Shown: positions 22,742-34,498, numbered from the stretch's first letter. The stretch is DNA of 64,000 nt from Ecdyonurus torrentis (GCA_949318235.1 OX439136.1:6534165-6598164); one strand, 5' to 3'. Program-made: numbers and translations. Notes: generated by a model not told the origin, from the sequence alone.

Positions 22742-23785
22742 AACATTAAATATAATCATTTTGTTCTGTCATTTATTCCACATTTCATAAATGTTTTGTT
22801 TTGTTAATACATTATACAATCTGCAAATATCAATAACGATCTTTAAATTGCATAAACGTATTTGGTTAGTATTGTATAACTAATGTTTTACTCATAACAG
22901 AAAATCTATTCAAAAAAATCATAATATTTATTTATTTTAATTTGATCTCTAAATTTAATGTACTTGAACTTTTTTTGGTGCATTCGTTAAAAAAGATGAA
23001 GTACTTTTTTTTATTTTTTTTTTATTTATTATTATTATTATTTTTTTTTTTTTTTTTTTTTAAGTTTTTTAATAATAAAAGTTTGAGTCAAATTTTTAAA
23101 TTTTGATTGTCAAACATCCGCTGACAAAGTCAATGCCATATTTTGAATGTTTAAATATTTAAATGGGTTTGCTATTTAATTATTATCTGGCATTCTGAAC
23201 ACGAAAATTATAATTTTCACAGTATTTTTTTTTTAACTTCAATTATTTTTATTAATTTTTGAGAATGTTAAAATACTCAGTTAAGAAGCTGGAAAAGGTT
23301 AAGAAGGTAATTCTTTAAATGAATAAATTATAGAAATTTTAATCCCTACTGCAGAATGTATGTACCAAAATGAAATGAATAACTTGCAATTGTAGTGTTG
23401 CATTTCAGTCTATATTTATACACTCTAAAAGAATAGTTGTGCAAGTTTTTTATTTCCTTGCAGTATCCGCATGTGTTTTATATTAATATTAACATTCGAT
23501 AAATATTTTATTATATATTTTTACGTTATACATAAATTACGTTATTTCTTAATTCCATGTTATAAAATAAAATATATATGAAAGAAAAAATTAAAATACC
23601 AAAGACAAAACAAATACGTCATATTTAGAATACTATTCATAAATAGTAAACATTCAAAATTAAAATTGCTCCCATTAAGTGTTTTTATATTTATCTAAGA
23701 AACACGAAATCATAAATAATTAGAAATTGAACACATGAAGTTGGAAACGAAAATGTTTTAAATTCTATTTACTAATTGCAACACG

Positions 23786-24075
23786 TTAAAGGAATAGACC
23801 AGAAGAAAACATAAGCATTTATATCACAAAACACTTGATGGGACTTACATAAATAACTTTAGTTTGTCTCACAAACCAGCTGTAGCTTACTAATTTGGCA
23901 TGTTTCTGATGTCATAAACATAAATAGTCATGCAAATTGCATACTTTACAGTATTTTCAAGCTCTCTCGTGGGGCTACATTAGCATTCTGGTAAAAATTA
24001 ATATCAGTTTTAAAGATCCCATTTTGTGTTTATTGATTAAAAAGCACATGTTGTTTTATGTGGTCAATAACATTA
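23786..24075. mobile_element. TTAA MITE family B, third copy
   Basis: Starts TTAAAGGAATAGACCAGAAG and shares TTTATATCACAAAACACTTG, AAATTGCATACTTTACAG and GCTCTCTCGTGGGGC with the other family B copies. The right end is degraded. Confidence 0.72.
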
Positions 24076-24241
24076 ATCTTGGTGTTATTTTATGAAGCCT
24101 TTTGTTGTTCTATTATTATTATAAGCTTTGGTTTCCCTCAGCCTTAATATTACGATTACTATCGCATACTTCCACACTGCTAGCTCTGATCAAGTACTAT
24201 CATTATCATTGTTATCTATTCGTCCTTATTGCAAAAGTAAG

Positions 24242-24390
24242 GTACGGTCATTGCAATTAAAAATGACAATCTATTTGCGTATGTGAATAACATGTATTTA
24301 GATAGAGTTTTGCGTGAAATGGAATCTCCATCTGATTGCATTTAATGGCCATAAGCCAATACAATTTCATTTTTTATTGCAATGACTTAC
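24242..24390. mobile_element. Small MITE (GTCATTGCAAT ends)
   Basis: GGTCATTGCAATTAAAAATG at the left, and CATTTTTTATTGCAATGACT, its near inverse, at the right. A second copy lies at 2366-2503. It is part of a 477-base insertion (24244-24720) absent from the duplicate locus near 16212-16220. Confidence 0.72.
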
Positions 24391-24720
24391 TCCCAGGCAA
24401 TTATGATGTTTAATAAATTAAATTGTAACATTAAAGATATGTCAGCAGCTTTGTTTCAAAAACATGTATAATGTCTAATTTGTTGTATTTTTACACTTTT
24501 TTTAAATTTTACTTTTATGGATCTAGCTTGATAGGCTTTTCCTTTTTAGTTATCCTTTTGAGCAATTTCAATATTTTGTGAGTGTCTGTATATTGTCTGT
24601 ATAATTTTCTTGCTCAATAAATCATTATTATTATTATTATATCTGACTGCGTTGATCTCTCCTAATGTTATTTATATGGGAGACTTGAATGATAGCCTGA
24701 CATATTTATTGACCGCCAGT
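24391..24720 (+). mobile_element. Probable LINE 3' end
   Basis: TGTCTGTATATTGTCTGTAT, then TTGCTCAATAAATCATTATT and further ATT units, resembles the 3' tail of LINEs that end in short tandem repeats. It lies within the 477-base relative insertion. No coding remnant was recognised. Confidence 0.45.
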
Positions 24721-25360
24721 GTACCATAGGAAATATTTATCCTAGATAGATTAAAAATCCACCAAGTTTTAGACAAAACTTTTTTTTTTTTTTTTTTAAT
24801 TATTACGGTGCAGACCAATTTTTTTAAAAATCAATGCATATCATATTCACAAACAAAAGTAAATACATAATAATTATACTAGCCTTTTTTCAGCACAATT
24901 TAGTCAATATAGTAGCTTATAATGCTATACTGCATAATTCTGTTACAATAGCATAAATATTGTGTTGTACAGCATAATTATTTGTGTAATTCTATTTTCG
25001 TGTCATTTATACGCTATAATAACATAAATGAAGCATAAATTACATTATTTCCTAATTACATGTTATAAAATAATAGATGTATTAATTTTTGTATACTTCC
25101 AGAGTGAAAAAAAATACGTCATATTATAAATAGTAAAAATTCAAAAGTAAAATTGCTCCCATTAAGTGTTTGTAATGTTTTTATAGTATAGTATATTACA
25201 AAGAATCACATCATAGAAGGGTTACTTTTCTTTCGTGTTATAATTTTTTCTGTCTCATATTTAAAACTATACTTGTCTTTCTATAATTATGAAATACATA
25301 ACAACGAATCGAATAATATAAATTTTTTTATTAATAATTTTATGATACTTAAACGTTGTG

Positions 25361-25511
25361 TAAACCGACCGGAAAACAAATTGCATGGGGCGTGCCAGCG
25401 TGGTAAACAAGTGGTGCTATAACAGAGTGCGAAAGAGAGAAGGGAGGAACAGGTTGTTTTGTCAGTATAAATACTCCAGGTTTACTCCACAAAGTCACAT
25501 TTCATATCACC
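25361..25511 (+). promoter_or_regulatory. Cuticle-gene promoter module, copy 7 (altered boxes)
   Basis: ACCGACCGGAAAACAAATTG, GGGGCGTGCCAGCGTGGT, then TAAACAAGTGG: the forkhead-like GTAAACAA is intact but CACGTG is broken. AGAGAGAAGGGAGGAACAGG and TATAAAT (25466-25472) remain; CTCGAG has become CTCCAG. Confidence 0.83.
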
Positions 25512-26564
25512 ATGTTCTCCAAGGTAAGTTACAATACTTACAATAGTGCACTCCACAAATTTTGGATTACTTCAAAGGAAATGTTTTCTCTAAAAACAAA
25601 ATATTGAACATAAATAACGTCCAAAAAAATGTGAAATTTAGTGTAAAAGTGAAAAAAATCTGAAGATTTATAATTTTATTGTTTGAGATTTATTTAAATA
25701 ATTAACGTGAATGAAGCAACGAATTATAATAATAAAAAAGTTTAATAGTGAATGAGATTACAAAGTTTTAAAGGTTTACGTGTCATTTTTTTTTTTTTTT
25801 TTTTCGATATAAATCCATAAATAACGGAATTTATAAATATATTCATTGGTGTTTTTACGACAAAGTTTGAAAAATAATAATAATAATAAAATACGTTTAA
25901 CTTTCTTCTTTTATTTCAGATTCTTACCCTCAGCGCCCTTGTGGCTATTGCTAGCGCCGGTGTTGTTGCCCCTCTTGGCTACGCCGCTGCCCCCGCTGTC
26001 AGCTACGCATCTCCTATTGCCCGTGGATACGGAGCACCCGCTCTGGGCTACGCCCGCGCTGCCTACGCCTCACCCGCTCTGGGTTACGCTCGCGCTGCCT
26101 ACGCCGCACCCGCTCTGGGTTACGCTCGCGCTGCCTATGCTCCAGCTACCTATGCCGCTCCCCTCGCTCGTGCTTACGCTGCCCCAGTTGCCGCCTACGC
26201 CGCTGCTCCCGCTGAGTACGACGCACACCCACAATACAACTACGCTTACTCCGTATCCGATGCTCTGACCGGAGATAACAAGCACCAAGAAGAGAGCCGT
26301 GACGGAGATGTAGTGAAGGGATCTTACTCCCTTGTTGAGTCTGACGGAACCCGTCGTATCGTCGACTACACCGCTGATCCCATCAACGGATTCAACGCTG
26401 TTGTCCACAAGGAGCCCCTTGTCCAGAAGGCTGTTGTCGCTGCCCCCGCCTACGCTCCTGCCTACGCTGGACGTGCCTACGCCGCTCCTCTTGCCCGTGC
26501 CTACGCCGCACCCGCATACGGCTATGCTTCTCCCGCCTACGCACGCACTGCCTACATCCACTAA
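25512..26564 (+). CDS. RR-2 cuticle protein, copy 7 (group B), 218 aa
   Basis: Exon 1 is 25512-25523, preceded by ATCACCATG where the other copies have ATCAACATG or ATCAATATG; a 396-base intron; exon 2 is 25920-26564. Signal peptide [18 protein letters not shown]. Three 12-residue units, one reading [12 protein letters not shown]; the GLARAAY unit seen in copies 3-6, 8 and 10 is absent. RR-2 domain about 103-169 with [16 protein letters not shown], although its flank-defined partner, copy 5, has SVADAIT. KEPLVQ follows. Tail ends [13 protein letters not shown]. The promoter has lost both the CACGTG box (now CAAGTG) and the CTCGAG after the TATA box (now CTCCAG), so expression may differ from the neighbours; that is inference. 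Confidence 0.94.
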
Positions 26565-26657
26565 GAAGACTTACTGTAGTATTTAATTTATTGTAAATAT
26601 TCCCCATCGCCCTGTATGTCATGTTGTCACCAAGTGTTTACCTCATACATCAATAAA
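26565..26657 (+). terminator. 3' UTR of copy 7
   Basis: TGTAAATA at 26592-26599; AATAAA at 26652-26657. Confidence 0.8.
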
Positions 26658-27486
26658 CACATTAAATAATAATCATCTTGTTCTATCATTTACTTCCACA
26701 TTTTTTAGTAGAAATTCAAATATAATAATAAAAAAGAAACGTTAAACTGTTCATTTTGCACTAACTTTTCTAAACCTTAGTTATTTTATTAGAATAATAC
26801 TTTCATAAAAACTATACGAAATAAAAGTAGTATAACTTTTTTGAATAGCATAAACGATAACAGTCATTTTAATCATTATTGTATTTTTAAAAATAATTAT
26901 TATTTATTTTAATTCAATTTTTAAAGTAATATACTTAAAATGTTTTCTTTGTAAATTAAAATGTACGTCAAGAATTTGAAGTACTCTGGTCTCTTTTCTT
27001 TTTGGGAAAAGTAATTTATAATTTATTGTTAATATTAAAAATTCCAAAATTAAGATTCAATAAACATTTTTAAATTTAAAATTTCAAGATTTAAAGAATT
27101 GCTGAAGAAGCTCTTGCAATTTTATAGCAGTAAAAAAAATTATTGTTTTAATATTACTTTTTAAATGACCGACCATATAGCATTTTGGAAAATAGAAATA
27201 TTTATTTGCACATCATTTTTTTTTTTATTTATATATATATTTTTTTTTTGACTTTATTTACATTTTGTAAATTATTGAGAATGATGAGCACTAAGTTAAG
27301 AAGGTGAACAACGCTAATAAGTTTATGCTGCAAATAAATAAATAAATTATAAGATTTTTCTTTTTCTTTCACTACAGAAAGTCAGTATCTGCATGTATCT
27401 AAGAAATAAATTTTACATTCAATAAATAATTTACTTTGTATAATATAATAAATTAAGAAAACACGAAATCATATATGATTATACAA

Positions 27487-27702
27487 TGGAGGTTATCGGT
27501 TTAAAAAATTGTTAAAAATTTTCTATGGCTTAAAACACGTAAAAGTATGTCTAGTATTTATCATTTAAATTTCTCCAAAATCGGTGGAGTAGTTTTCTCA
27601 AAAATCGCAAAAAAAACGTGTTTTTCTCCATAAGCGTAATGTTAAATTAGGGGACCCTTAGCTTTCCCCGCAGCACCCCGCGCGCTAAACCGATAACGTC
27701 CA
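27487..27702. mobile_element. 216-bp MITE, TGGAGGTTATCGGTTTA ends
   Basis: The left end TGGAGGTTATCGGTTTA and the inverted right end TGGACGTTATCGGTTTA differ by one base. The duplicate locus at 19785-19796 reads TATAGAATTTGAATA with no insert, consistent with an AT duplication. Confidence 0.78.
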
Positions 27703-28385
27703 TTTGAATATTTAGAAGTTGTCCTTAAAGTAAACGTAAATGTTTTAAAAACCACAGAAATTGTAATGAGTTAAATTTTGTATTTTATTTTGCATTTATG
27801 TCATAAAGCATACAAACTTTGCTATTTTAAATAATAATAAATGAATATATTGTTAGTATAGAAGTTTATATTATATATTATAGCACATTATTTAATATTA
27901 AATTTAAACAATAATTTATAGGTGTTATATATAAAACATACTATAAATTATATGTAAATAATTCAATTTTTCTTGGTACTTTCAGTAATATATATATATG
28001 ATACAAAATTAGTTTGATTCTTAGTACCTTTATGCAAATGCATACATAAAAAAGTACGAATAATACTATTTTTTGTTTTAAATATAGTTATATAATTTAA
28101 TTTGATTGTATATTGTACAATAAAAAAAAGGGAAATTTCAACTGGGTAATAAATAAAAAAATTAAGCACCAGAATCAAAAAAGAAAAAAAAATTGAAGTA
28201 AGACCATTATTAACACTGAACTATAATTTAAAAAAAAACTATTTAAATGTGCTTCATTTTTAGCAGAGTAAAAGTAGGGACAAGAGAAACCCAAAATTAT
28301 TGAAATTATATTATATATGAAAAAACTACCACGTCATATTTTTAAATACGAAGATATAAAGTAATTCGCTCCATGCAGTGTTATA

Positions 28386-28710
28386 TTAAGGGAAAAGGGG
28401 ACCGATGTCGGCCATTAGACTCAAATTTTTCTCGTCAAAAAAGTCTGAAATTTTGCACAATGATACTTCAGCTTGAGACAATTTCAAAAATATAAAAATT
28501 TTGGGGGGTCATCGTGCAAATTCATGTTACATGATTTCTTGAAATTTTAAGCTCATAAAGCCTAATATTAATTAAAAAAAATAGTGACGGTCAAACATCA
28601 TGAAATTTTTATCACGGCTAGGTGTGACCCTTAGCTACACAATGACACCCAATTAAGGCCCAAAACACTTCTAGTTTTTGAGATTTAAGGTCGGTACCCT
28701 ACTCCCTGAA
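28386..28710. mobile_element. TTAA-flanked element family D
   Basis: TTAA (28386-28389) then GGGAAAAGGGGACCGATG; right end GGTCGGTACCCTACTCCC then TGAA, a mutated TTAA. The empty duplicate site at 20483-20486 reads GTTATATTAAGCAAAC. Its termini resemble those of the 7423 element. A diverged copy lies near 50495-50770. Confidence 0.78.
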
Positions 28711-28989
28711 GCAATATATTTCATTCGTATTACAAAAGAAGCGTGAACCTTGAAATATTTATCAGAAATATCTTTTAAATAAACACCAAATTTTACATAC
28801 TGTAATATACAAAGAGGATTAAACTACAGAAACATTTTTTAACTCCTGACCTATTCCCTTAAAATTGATTGCATTTTTTTTTCTAAGTTAGTTGTTTAAA
28901 TTAAAGAAAGAAAATTTAATCACATCAGGTGTGTAAATTGCTTTTCAAGTTTATTTTACAAAGGATCACAACATTAAATATTCAGTGTT

Positions 28990-29291
28990 TATAGGGTCCA
29001 TACAGTATTCATGTTTAAGTCGACATCATGTTGGAAAACTCAATAACATGGGTGGCATAGCAAAATAACTCATTTTGCCAGTTTAAAATGTAATATTTTT
29101 TAGAGCATTGATGCTGTAAATATGTTGAATTAGTACCTCAAGTATGTGAGAAAAATAACAATAACAAAAAATTAACCGATTTCCCAAAGAAAATTATCTT
29201 AAACGAAGTTTATTTTCTGCTGAGCAATGTTATTCATTACTACAGTATGGCCTCCAAGTGCATTAAATACGACGTCATGCGCATACACTCC
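28990..29291. mobile_element. MITE family C, inverted copy
   Basis: The reverse complement matches 16401-16707 throughout (for example CTCAAGTATGTGAGAAAAATA, TCTTAAACGAAGTTTATTTT and GACGTCATGCGCATACACTC in this orientation). The duplicate interval between copies 5 and 6 (near 21255) lacks it. Confidence 0.75.
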
Positions 29292-29432
29292 ACAAGCTTC
29301 ACTTTTTCTTTCGTAGAAATAGTAAAACTTTTTTTTTTCGTATATTTAAAAATAAATTTATCGTAAAATTCTTATATAATTCATAATAACTTGAATAATT
29401 TTTTAAAAGTAATTTTACGATGTTTCACAATT

Positions 29433-29591
29433 TTGCGTCAACTGACCGGAATAAGATTGTATGGGGCGTGCCGGCGTGGTAAACACGTGGTGTATAAAGA
29501 ATATAGTGCAAAATAGAGAAGGGAAGAACAGGTTGTTTTTTTCAGTATAAATACTCGAGGTTTGCTCCACAAAGTCACATATTACATCAAC
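29433..29591 (+). promoter_or_regulatory. Cuticle-gene promoter module, copy 8
   Basis: GCGTCAACTGACCGGAATAAG, GGGGCGTGCCGGCGTGGT, CACGTG at 29484-29489 within TAAACACGTGG, AGAGAAGGGAAGAACAGG, TATAAAT at 29546-29552, CTCGAG. Nearly identical to the copy 6 promoter. Confidence 0.85.
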
Positions 29592-30706
29592 ATGTTCTCC
29601 AAGGTAAGTTAATACAGTGCACTCCACACATTTTGGATTACTTCAGCGGCATTGTTTTCTTTAAAAACAAAATTGTATATAATTTTTTGATAAATAATGA
29701 CCAAAGAATGTGAAATTTAGTGTAATAGTGAAAAAAGACTAAAAATCTTCAATCAAAAGCATGTGCGATTTTTGTAAATGAAACGTGAACAAAGCGAGGA
29801 AATAATAAAAAAAGTTTAATAGTGAAACAGATAGACTAAAGACTATAATATTGTAAAGAGATCCGTGCTATATATTTACAATGGAGATCCACTATTCTAA
29901 AGCTTTATTTTCTAGCTGGTGCAGGCATAGCTTGACGCCAAAACATATTTTAAAATATTGTATCACATTTTGTTTTATTATTTCAGATCCTTGCCCTTAG
30001 CGCCCTTGTGGCCGTCGCTAGCGCCGGTGTTGTTGCCCCTATTGGCTACGCCGCTGCCCCCGCTGTCAGCTACGCATCTCCTATTGCCCGTGGATACGGA
30101 GCACCCGCTTTGGGCTACGCCGGCGCTGCCTACGCCGCACCCGCTTTGGGATACGCTCGCTCTGCCTACGCCGCACCCGCTCTGGGATACGCTAACGCTG
30201 CCTACGCCGCACCCGCTCTGGGATACGCTCGCGCTGCCTACGCCGCACCCGCTCTGGGATTAGCTCGCGCTGCCTATGCTCCAGCTACCTATGCCGCTCC
30301 CCTTGCTCGTGCCTACGCTGCCCCAGTTGCCGCCTACGCAGCTGCCCCCGCTGAGTACGACGCTCACCCACAATACAACTTCGCTTACTCCGTAGCCGAT
30401 GCTATCACCGGAGATAACAAGCACCAGGAGGAGAGCCGTGACGGAGATGTTGTGAAGGGATCTTACTCCCTTGTTGAGTCTGACGGAACCCGTCGTATCG
30501 TCGACTACACCGCTGATCCCATCAACGGATTCAACGCTGTTGTCCACAAGGAGGGAGTCGCTGTCCAGAAGGCTGTTGTTGCTGCCCCCGCCTACGCTCC
30601 TGCCTACGCTGGACGTGCCTATGCTGCTCCTCTTGCCCGTGCCTACGCTGCACCCGCATACGGCTACGCTTCTCCCGCTTATGCCCGCAGTGCCTATATC
30701 CACTAA
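29592..30706 (+). CDS. RR-2 cuticle protein, copy 8 (group B), 243 aa
   Basis: Exon 1 is 29592-29603; a 383-base intron matching that of copy 6; exon 2 is 29987-30706. Five 12-residue units (GYAGAAY, GYARSAY, GYANAAY, GYARAAY, GLARAAY), joint highest in the window with copy 10. RR-2 domain about 127-193 reading [21 protein letters not shown]. Tail [23 protein letters not shown]...[13 protein letters not shown]. The stop is followed by TAAAAGAC rather than the usual TAAGAAGAC. Family role as for the other copies: secreted chitin-binding cuticle protein. Confidence 0.94.
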
Positions 30707-30798
30707 AAGACTTACTCTAGTATTTAATTTATTGTAAATATTTCTCACCGCTCTGTATGTCATGTTTTCACCAAGTGCTTACTCCATACAAAAATAAA
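30707..30798 (+). terminator. 3' UTR of copy 8
   Basis: TGTAAATA at 30733-30740; AATAAA at 30793-30798. Confidence 0.8.
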
Positions 30799-31513
30799 CA
30801 CATTAAATATAATGATATGCTTTGTTATTTATTTCCAAATTTTATAGTAGAAATAAAAAGAAAAAAAATCCTAATGATATGATAGTAGTTATTAATATTA
30901 TACTAAAAATATAATTTTAAAAATATAATAAAAAAGCTACATGATATTTGAATTAGTATTTGAATTACATAATAACTGTTAAAATCTTTCATTAATGATA
31001 AAACGATTTTATATTATTTTAATGTTTTAAAAGATGATTCTTTAAATTTGAATGATACCTAATAGTTTTATTTAAATTAAACAAATACAATTTATATTTA
31101 TTCATTATTTAATTTAATTTTATGCTTAAAGCTTTTTGGTGTTGTAAATGAATACGATACGTCAAGAAATGTTAAGTATTTTTTCTGAAATTAACTTTAA
31201 TACTTAAAAAAAGAAAAAAAAAGTATACAATGAGTATACCCAGTTAGCTGTATTATGAATTGTGGATCATATCATTATTCAGCAATGAATAGACATTAAA
31301 CTTGATATTAAAATAACATATAATTATAATGAAATAATAAGTATAACAGTGTTAAAAATAATTTCGATGAAAATACTTAAATTGTTAGTGAAAATGTGTT
31401 AGAGTTTGTTGAATAAATTTGAAGATATAAAAATGAACTTCGGAATAATTATGAACACGAAACTATTTGAGATAAAATTCTACATAAATTTGCTAAATTA
31501 AATAAGCTAAATA

Positions 31514-31627
<114 letters not shown>

Positions 31628-32226
31628 GTTATAGAGCATAACAATTTCAATTTGTTTCAACCTAGTATGCTTCGTAGCATAATTTTTATTCAATGCATAG
31701 CAAAAATCACGTTATACTAATTAATATGGCTTGAATCTACATGGATAAAAGTATACACAGTAATAATTATTCTTTAGCTAATTTTCAGCACAATTTGTTC
31801 CATGATACAGCATAACTTATATGGTAAACTTAGTAATATAGCTTTGCAACAAAGCAAAAATCTTACATTGTACTGCATAAATATTTATGTTGTTCTAATT
31901 TAGCATTAATATAACATAAATTATGTACATTACTTAATCTATACTTTCCGTTGAGTAATTAAAATATGTGGTTTTTTTTTTTTTTTTTTACCCCAATACA
32001 AAGCAGTGATTTATTAAAAAAATTATATAAAAGCAAAAATAATCTTCAGAATTTCTGTTTAAGATATAATTATATTTCTATTACAAAACTTATTATTATA
32101 ATTTTTTATATATTTAGATTAGATTTAAAATTAATATTATGGTACTTTAAGAGCGTAATCATAAAAGTAAAATAAAGCTTTTCATAATAAAAATTACTAA
32201 GTTTTAAAATATTTCTTTTCTATAAC

Positions 32227-32584
32227 TTAACGGTATAGCCAAGAAGAAAACATTATAAGCATTTAAATCCCAAAACACTTCATGGGACTTGCATAAATAA
32301 CATTACTTTGTCTAAAAATCCAACTGTAGCGCTGTAGCAGTGATCAAAAAATTTCAATTTATGCAACCCGCACAACATTTTCATAAGATATTTTGCAAGT
32401 TACTGACTTCATAAAGATAAATATACTGACACAAATTGCATACTTTACAGTTTTTCACGCTCTCTTGTGGAGCCACATTTATATTCTGGTAAAAATTGTC
32501 ATTAGTTTTGTAGATCCTATTTTGTTTGATCGTTAAAAAAATAAAAACAAAAAACTTGTTTTTTCATGTAATCTATGGCTTTAA
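32227..32584. mobile_element. TTAA MITE family B, fourth copy
   Basis: TTAA at both ends (32227-32230, 32581-32584), with CGGTATAGCC at the left and CTATGGCT at the right. Interior shares CCCAAAACACTTCATGGGAC, GCAACCCGCACAACATTTTC and GCTCTCTTGTGGAGCCACAT with the other copies. Confidence 0.78.
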
Positions 32585-33294
32585 TATAGTAACGTACTGT
32601 AATATAAAAATAAATGAAGATATCAAAATAAAAGAAAATAAGTAAACCTCGCATCATATTTAAGATTTTAGATAGTTCACAGTTAAAAGAAAAAGAATCA
32701 ACCTTAAAGGCAAGACTATACCATATAGATGTATTCAATTATATTTCAACGTTTGTAAGAATTAAAGACGACATCATTCTTGTGTATCACGATCATTATT
32801 TAGATCATTATTGTGGATTAACTTATCAAAAAAAAAAAAAAAAAAAAAAAATGTAAAAAAGAATTCAATTAATATTAATAAAATTTGAAGTGGCTTTTTT
32901 AGCATAATTACATAGAGAAATTCACAATTTTATTACTATCAAATGTTACCATGCAATATTTTAATTGTTTTGAAATTATTCCTATAAAGCTGTTTTAATA
33001 GGTAACCAAGCTATCCTTATTTAAATTGAAGTATACCATATATTTAGATTTTTTTTTTTAACCGACAATATCATTGTAAATTTTTCACTGTTGTTTATAA
33101 AATCAAACATTAAGTAAAATATTGAATTTACAATTTTTTAGAAATTATAATATGACCTCTCTTTACTTTTATATAGAAATAGTACAAAACTTACTATCAT
33201 ATAATTGCAAAAACTTTTTTTTACTATACGCTTATAAAAAAAAATAAAAAAAAATATAAATTTTTTTTGTTAACTTTATGATGTTATATAATTT

Positions 33295-33441
33295 TGCGTA
33301 AAGCGACCGGAAAAAGATTGTATGGGGCGTGCCGGCGTGGTAAACACGTGGTGTATAGTGCGAAGGAGAGAAGGGAAGAACAGGTTGTTATGCAGTATAA
33401 ATACTCGAGGTGCGCACCACAGAGTCACATTTCCAATCAAC
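33295..33441 (+). promoter_or_regulatory. Cuticle-gene promoter module, copy 9
   Basis: GCGTAAAGCGACCGGAAAAAG, GGGGCGTGCCGGCGTGGT, CACGTG at 33345-33350, GGAGAGAAGGGAAGAACAGG, TATAAAT at 33396-33402, CTCGAG, then the 10-base palindrome GGTGCGCACC before the initiator. Confidence 0.85.
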
Positions 33442-34498
33442 ATGTTCTCCAAGGTAAGTTACAACAGAGCAGTGCACTACACAAATTTTGGATTACTTCA
33501 ACAGTTATTATAAAAAATAAAAATAATAATAAAACGAAGAACTATAATTTTAGTTTTAAACGTGGATATAGCCTTATAGGGGAAACTAATACAGAACTTT
33601 AATGTCACATACACTCGCTAAAGTAAAATAATAGCACTAGGAAACGATTTTCAAGGGTTTAACGTTATTTGTTTACAAAGTAGAACTATAAAGGTATGCC
33701 TTCATTCTTTTGTCGATGGGAGCATACTGTGAAAAAAATGTAATTTCAAATTTGTTTAACAAAAAATTTCTTTTCTTTCAGATCCTTGCCCTCAGCGCCC
33801 TTGTGGCCATCGCTAGCGCCGGAGTTGTTGCCCCTATTGGCTACGCCGCTGCCCCCGCTGTCAGCTACGCATCTCCTATTGCCCGTGGCTACGGAGCACC
33901 CGCTCTGGGCTACGCTCGCTCTGCCTACGCCACACCCGCTCTGGGATACGCTCGCGCTGCCTACGCTGCACCCGCTTTGGGATACGCTCGCGCTGCCTAC
34001 GCCGCACCCGCTCTGGGATATGCTCGCGCTGCTTATGCCGCTCCTATTGCTCGTGCCTACGCTGCCCCCGTTGCTGCCTACGCCGCTGCCCCCGCTGAGT
34101 ACGACGCTCACCCACAATACAACTTCGCTTACTCCGTAGCCGATGCTCTGACCGGAGACAACAAGCACCAAGAAGAGAGCCGTGACGGAGATGTCGTGAA
34201 GGGATCTTACTCCCTTGTTGAGTCTGACGGAACCCGTCGTATCGTCGACTACACCGCTGATCCCATCAACGGATTCAACGCTGTGGTCCACAAGGAGGGA
34301 GTCGCTGTCCAGAAGGCGGTTGTTGCTGCCCCCGCCTACGCACCTGCCTACGCTGGACGTGCTTATGCTGCCCCTATTTCCAGCGCCTACGCCGCACCTC
34401 TTGCCCGTGCTTACGCCGCACCTCTTGCTCGTGCCTACGCCGCACCAGCATACGGATACGCATCTCCTGCCTACGCACGCGCTGCCTACATCCACTAA
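33442..34498 (+). CDS. RR-2 cuticle protein, copy 9 (group B), 242 aa
   Basis: Exon 1 is 33442-33453; a 328-base intron; exon 2 is 33782-34498. An in-frame ATG at 33710 lies inside the intron; it is not used here because the CAG acceptor at 33779-33781 and the MFSK micro-exon are conserved across all copies. Four units ([18 protein letters not shown], two GYARAAY) run straight into [11 protein letters not shown], without the APATY link of copies 3-8. RR-2 domain about 110-176 ([21 protein letters not shown]). The tail is the longest of the window (66 residues) because APLARAYA is doubled and a unique APISSAYA is inserted. Confidence 0.94.

Larger units (their letters stand above)
22742..25360. 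other. Intergenic region, copies 6-7
   Basis: Duplicate of the copies 4-5 interval. Holds T-rich tracts near 23000-23060, a family B copy at 23786, the 477-base insertion 24244-24720, the empty family C site near 24911 and the empty palindrome site near 24930. Confidence 0.7.
26658..29432. other. Intergenic region, copies 7-8
   Basis: Duplicate of the copies 5-6 interval. Holds the MITE at 27487, family D at 28386 and family C at 28990; it lacks the LINE fragment. Confidence 0.7.
14510..30706 (+). repeat. Tandem segmental duplication, two-gene unit
   Basis: The block from the 3' flank of copy 4 through copies 5 and 6 (about 14510-22656) is co-linear with the 3' flank of copy 6 through copies 7 and 8 (about 22657-30706). 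Introns of 5 and 7, and of 6 and 8, align along their length, as do intergenic landmarks such as GGTTTCCCTCAGCCTT and CCATAGGAAATATTTATCC. Confidence 0.85.

Noticed and set aside
33710..33781. In-frame N-terminal extension of exon 2 in copy 9 (also 40559 in copy 11 and 58910 in copy 14)
   Set aside because: The extensions are AT-rich intron with polypyrimidine and CAG acceptors at the conserved site; the micro-exon supplies the start in all copies.
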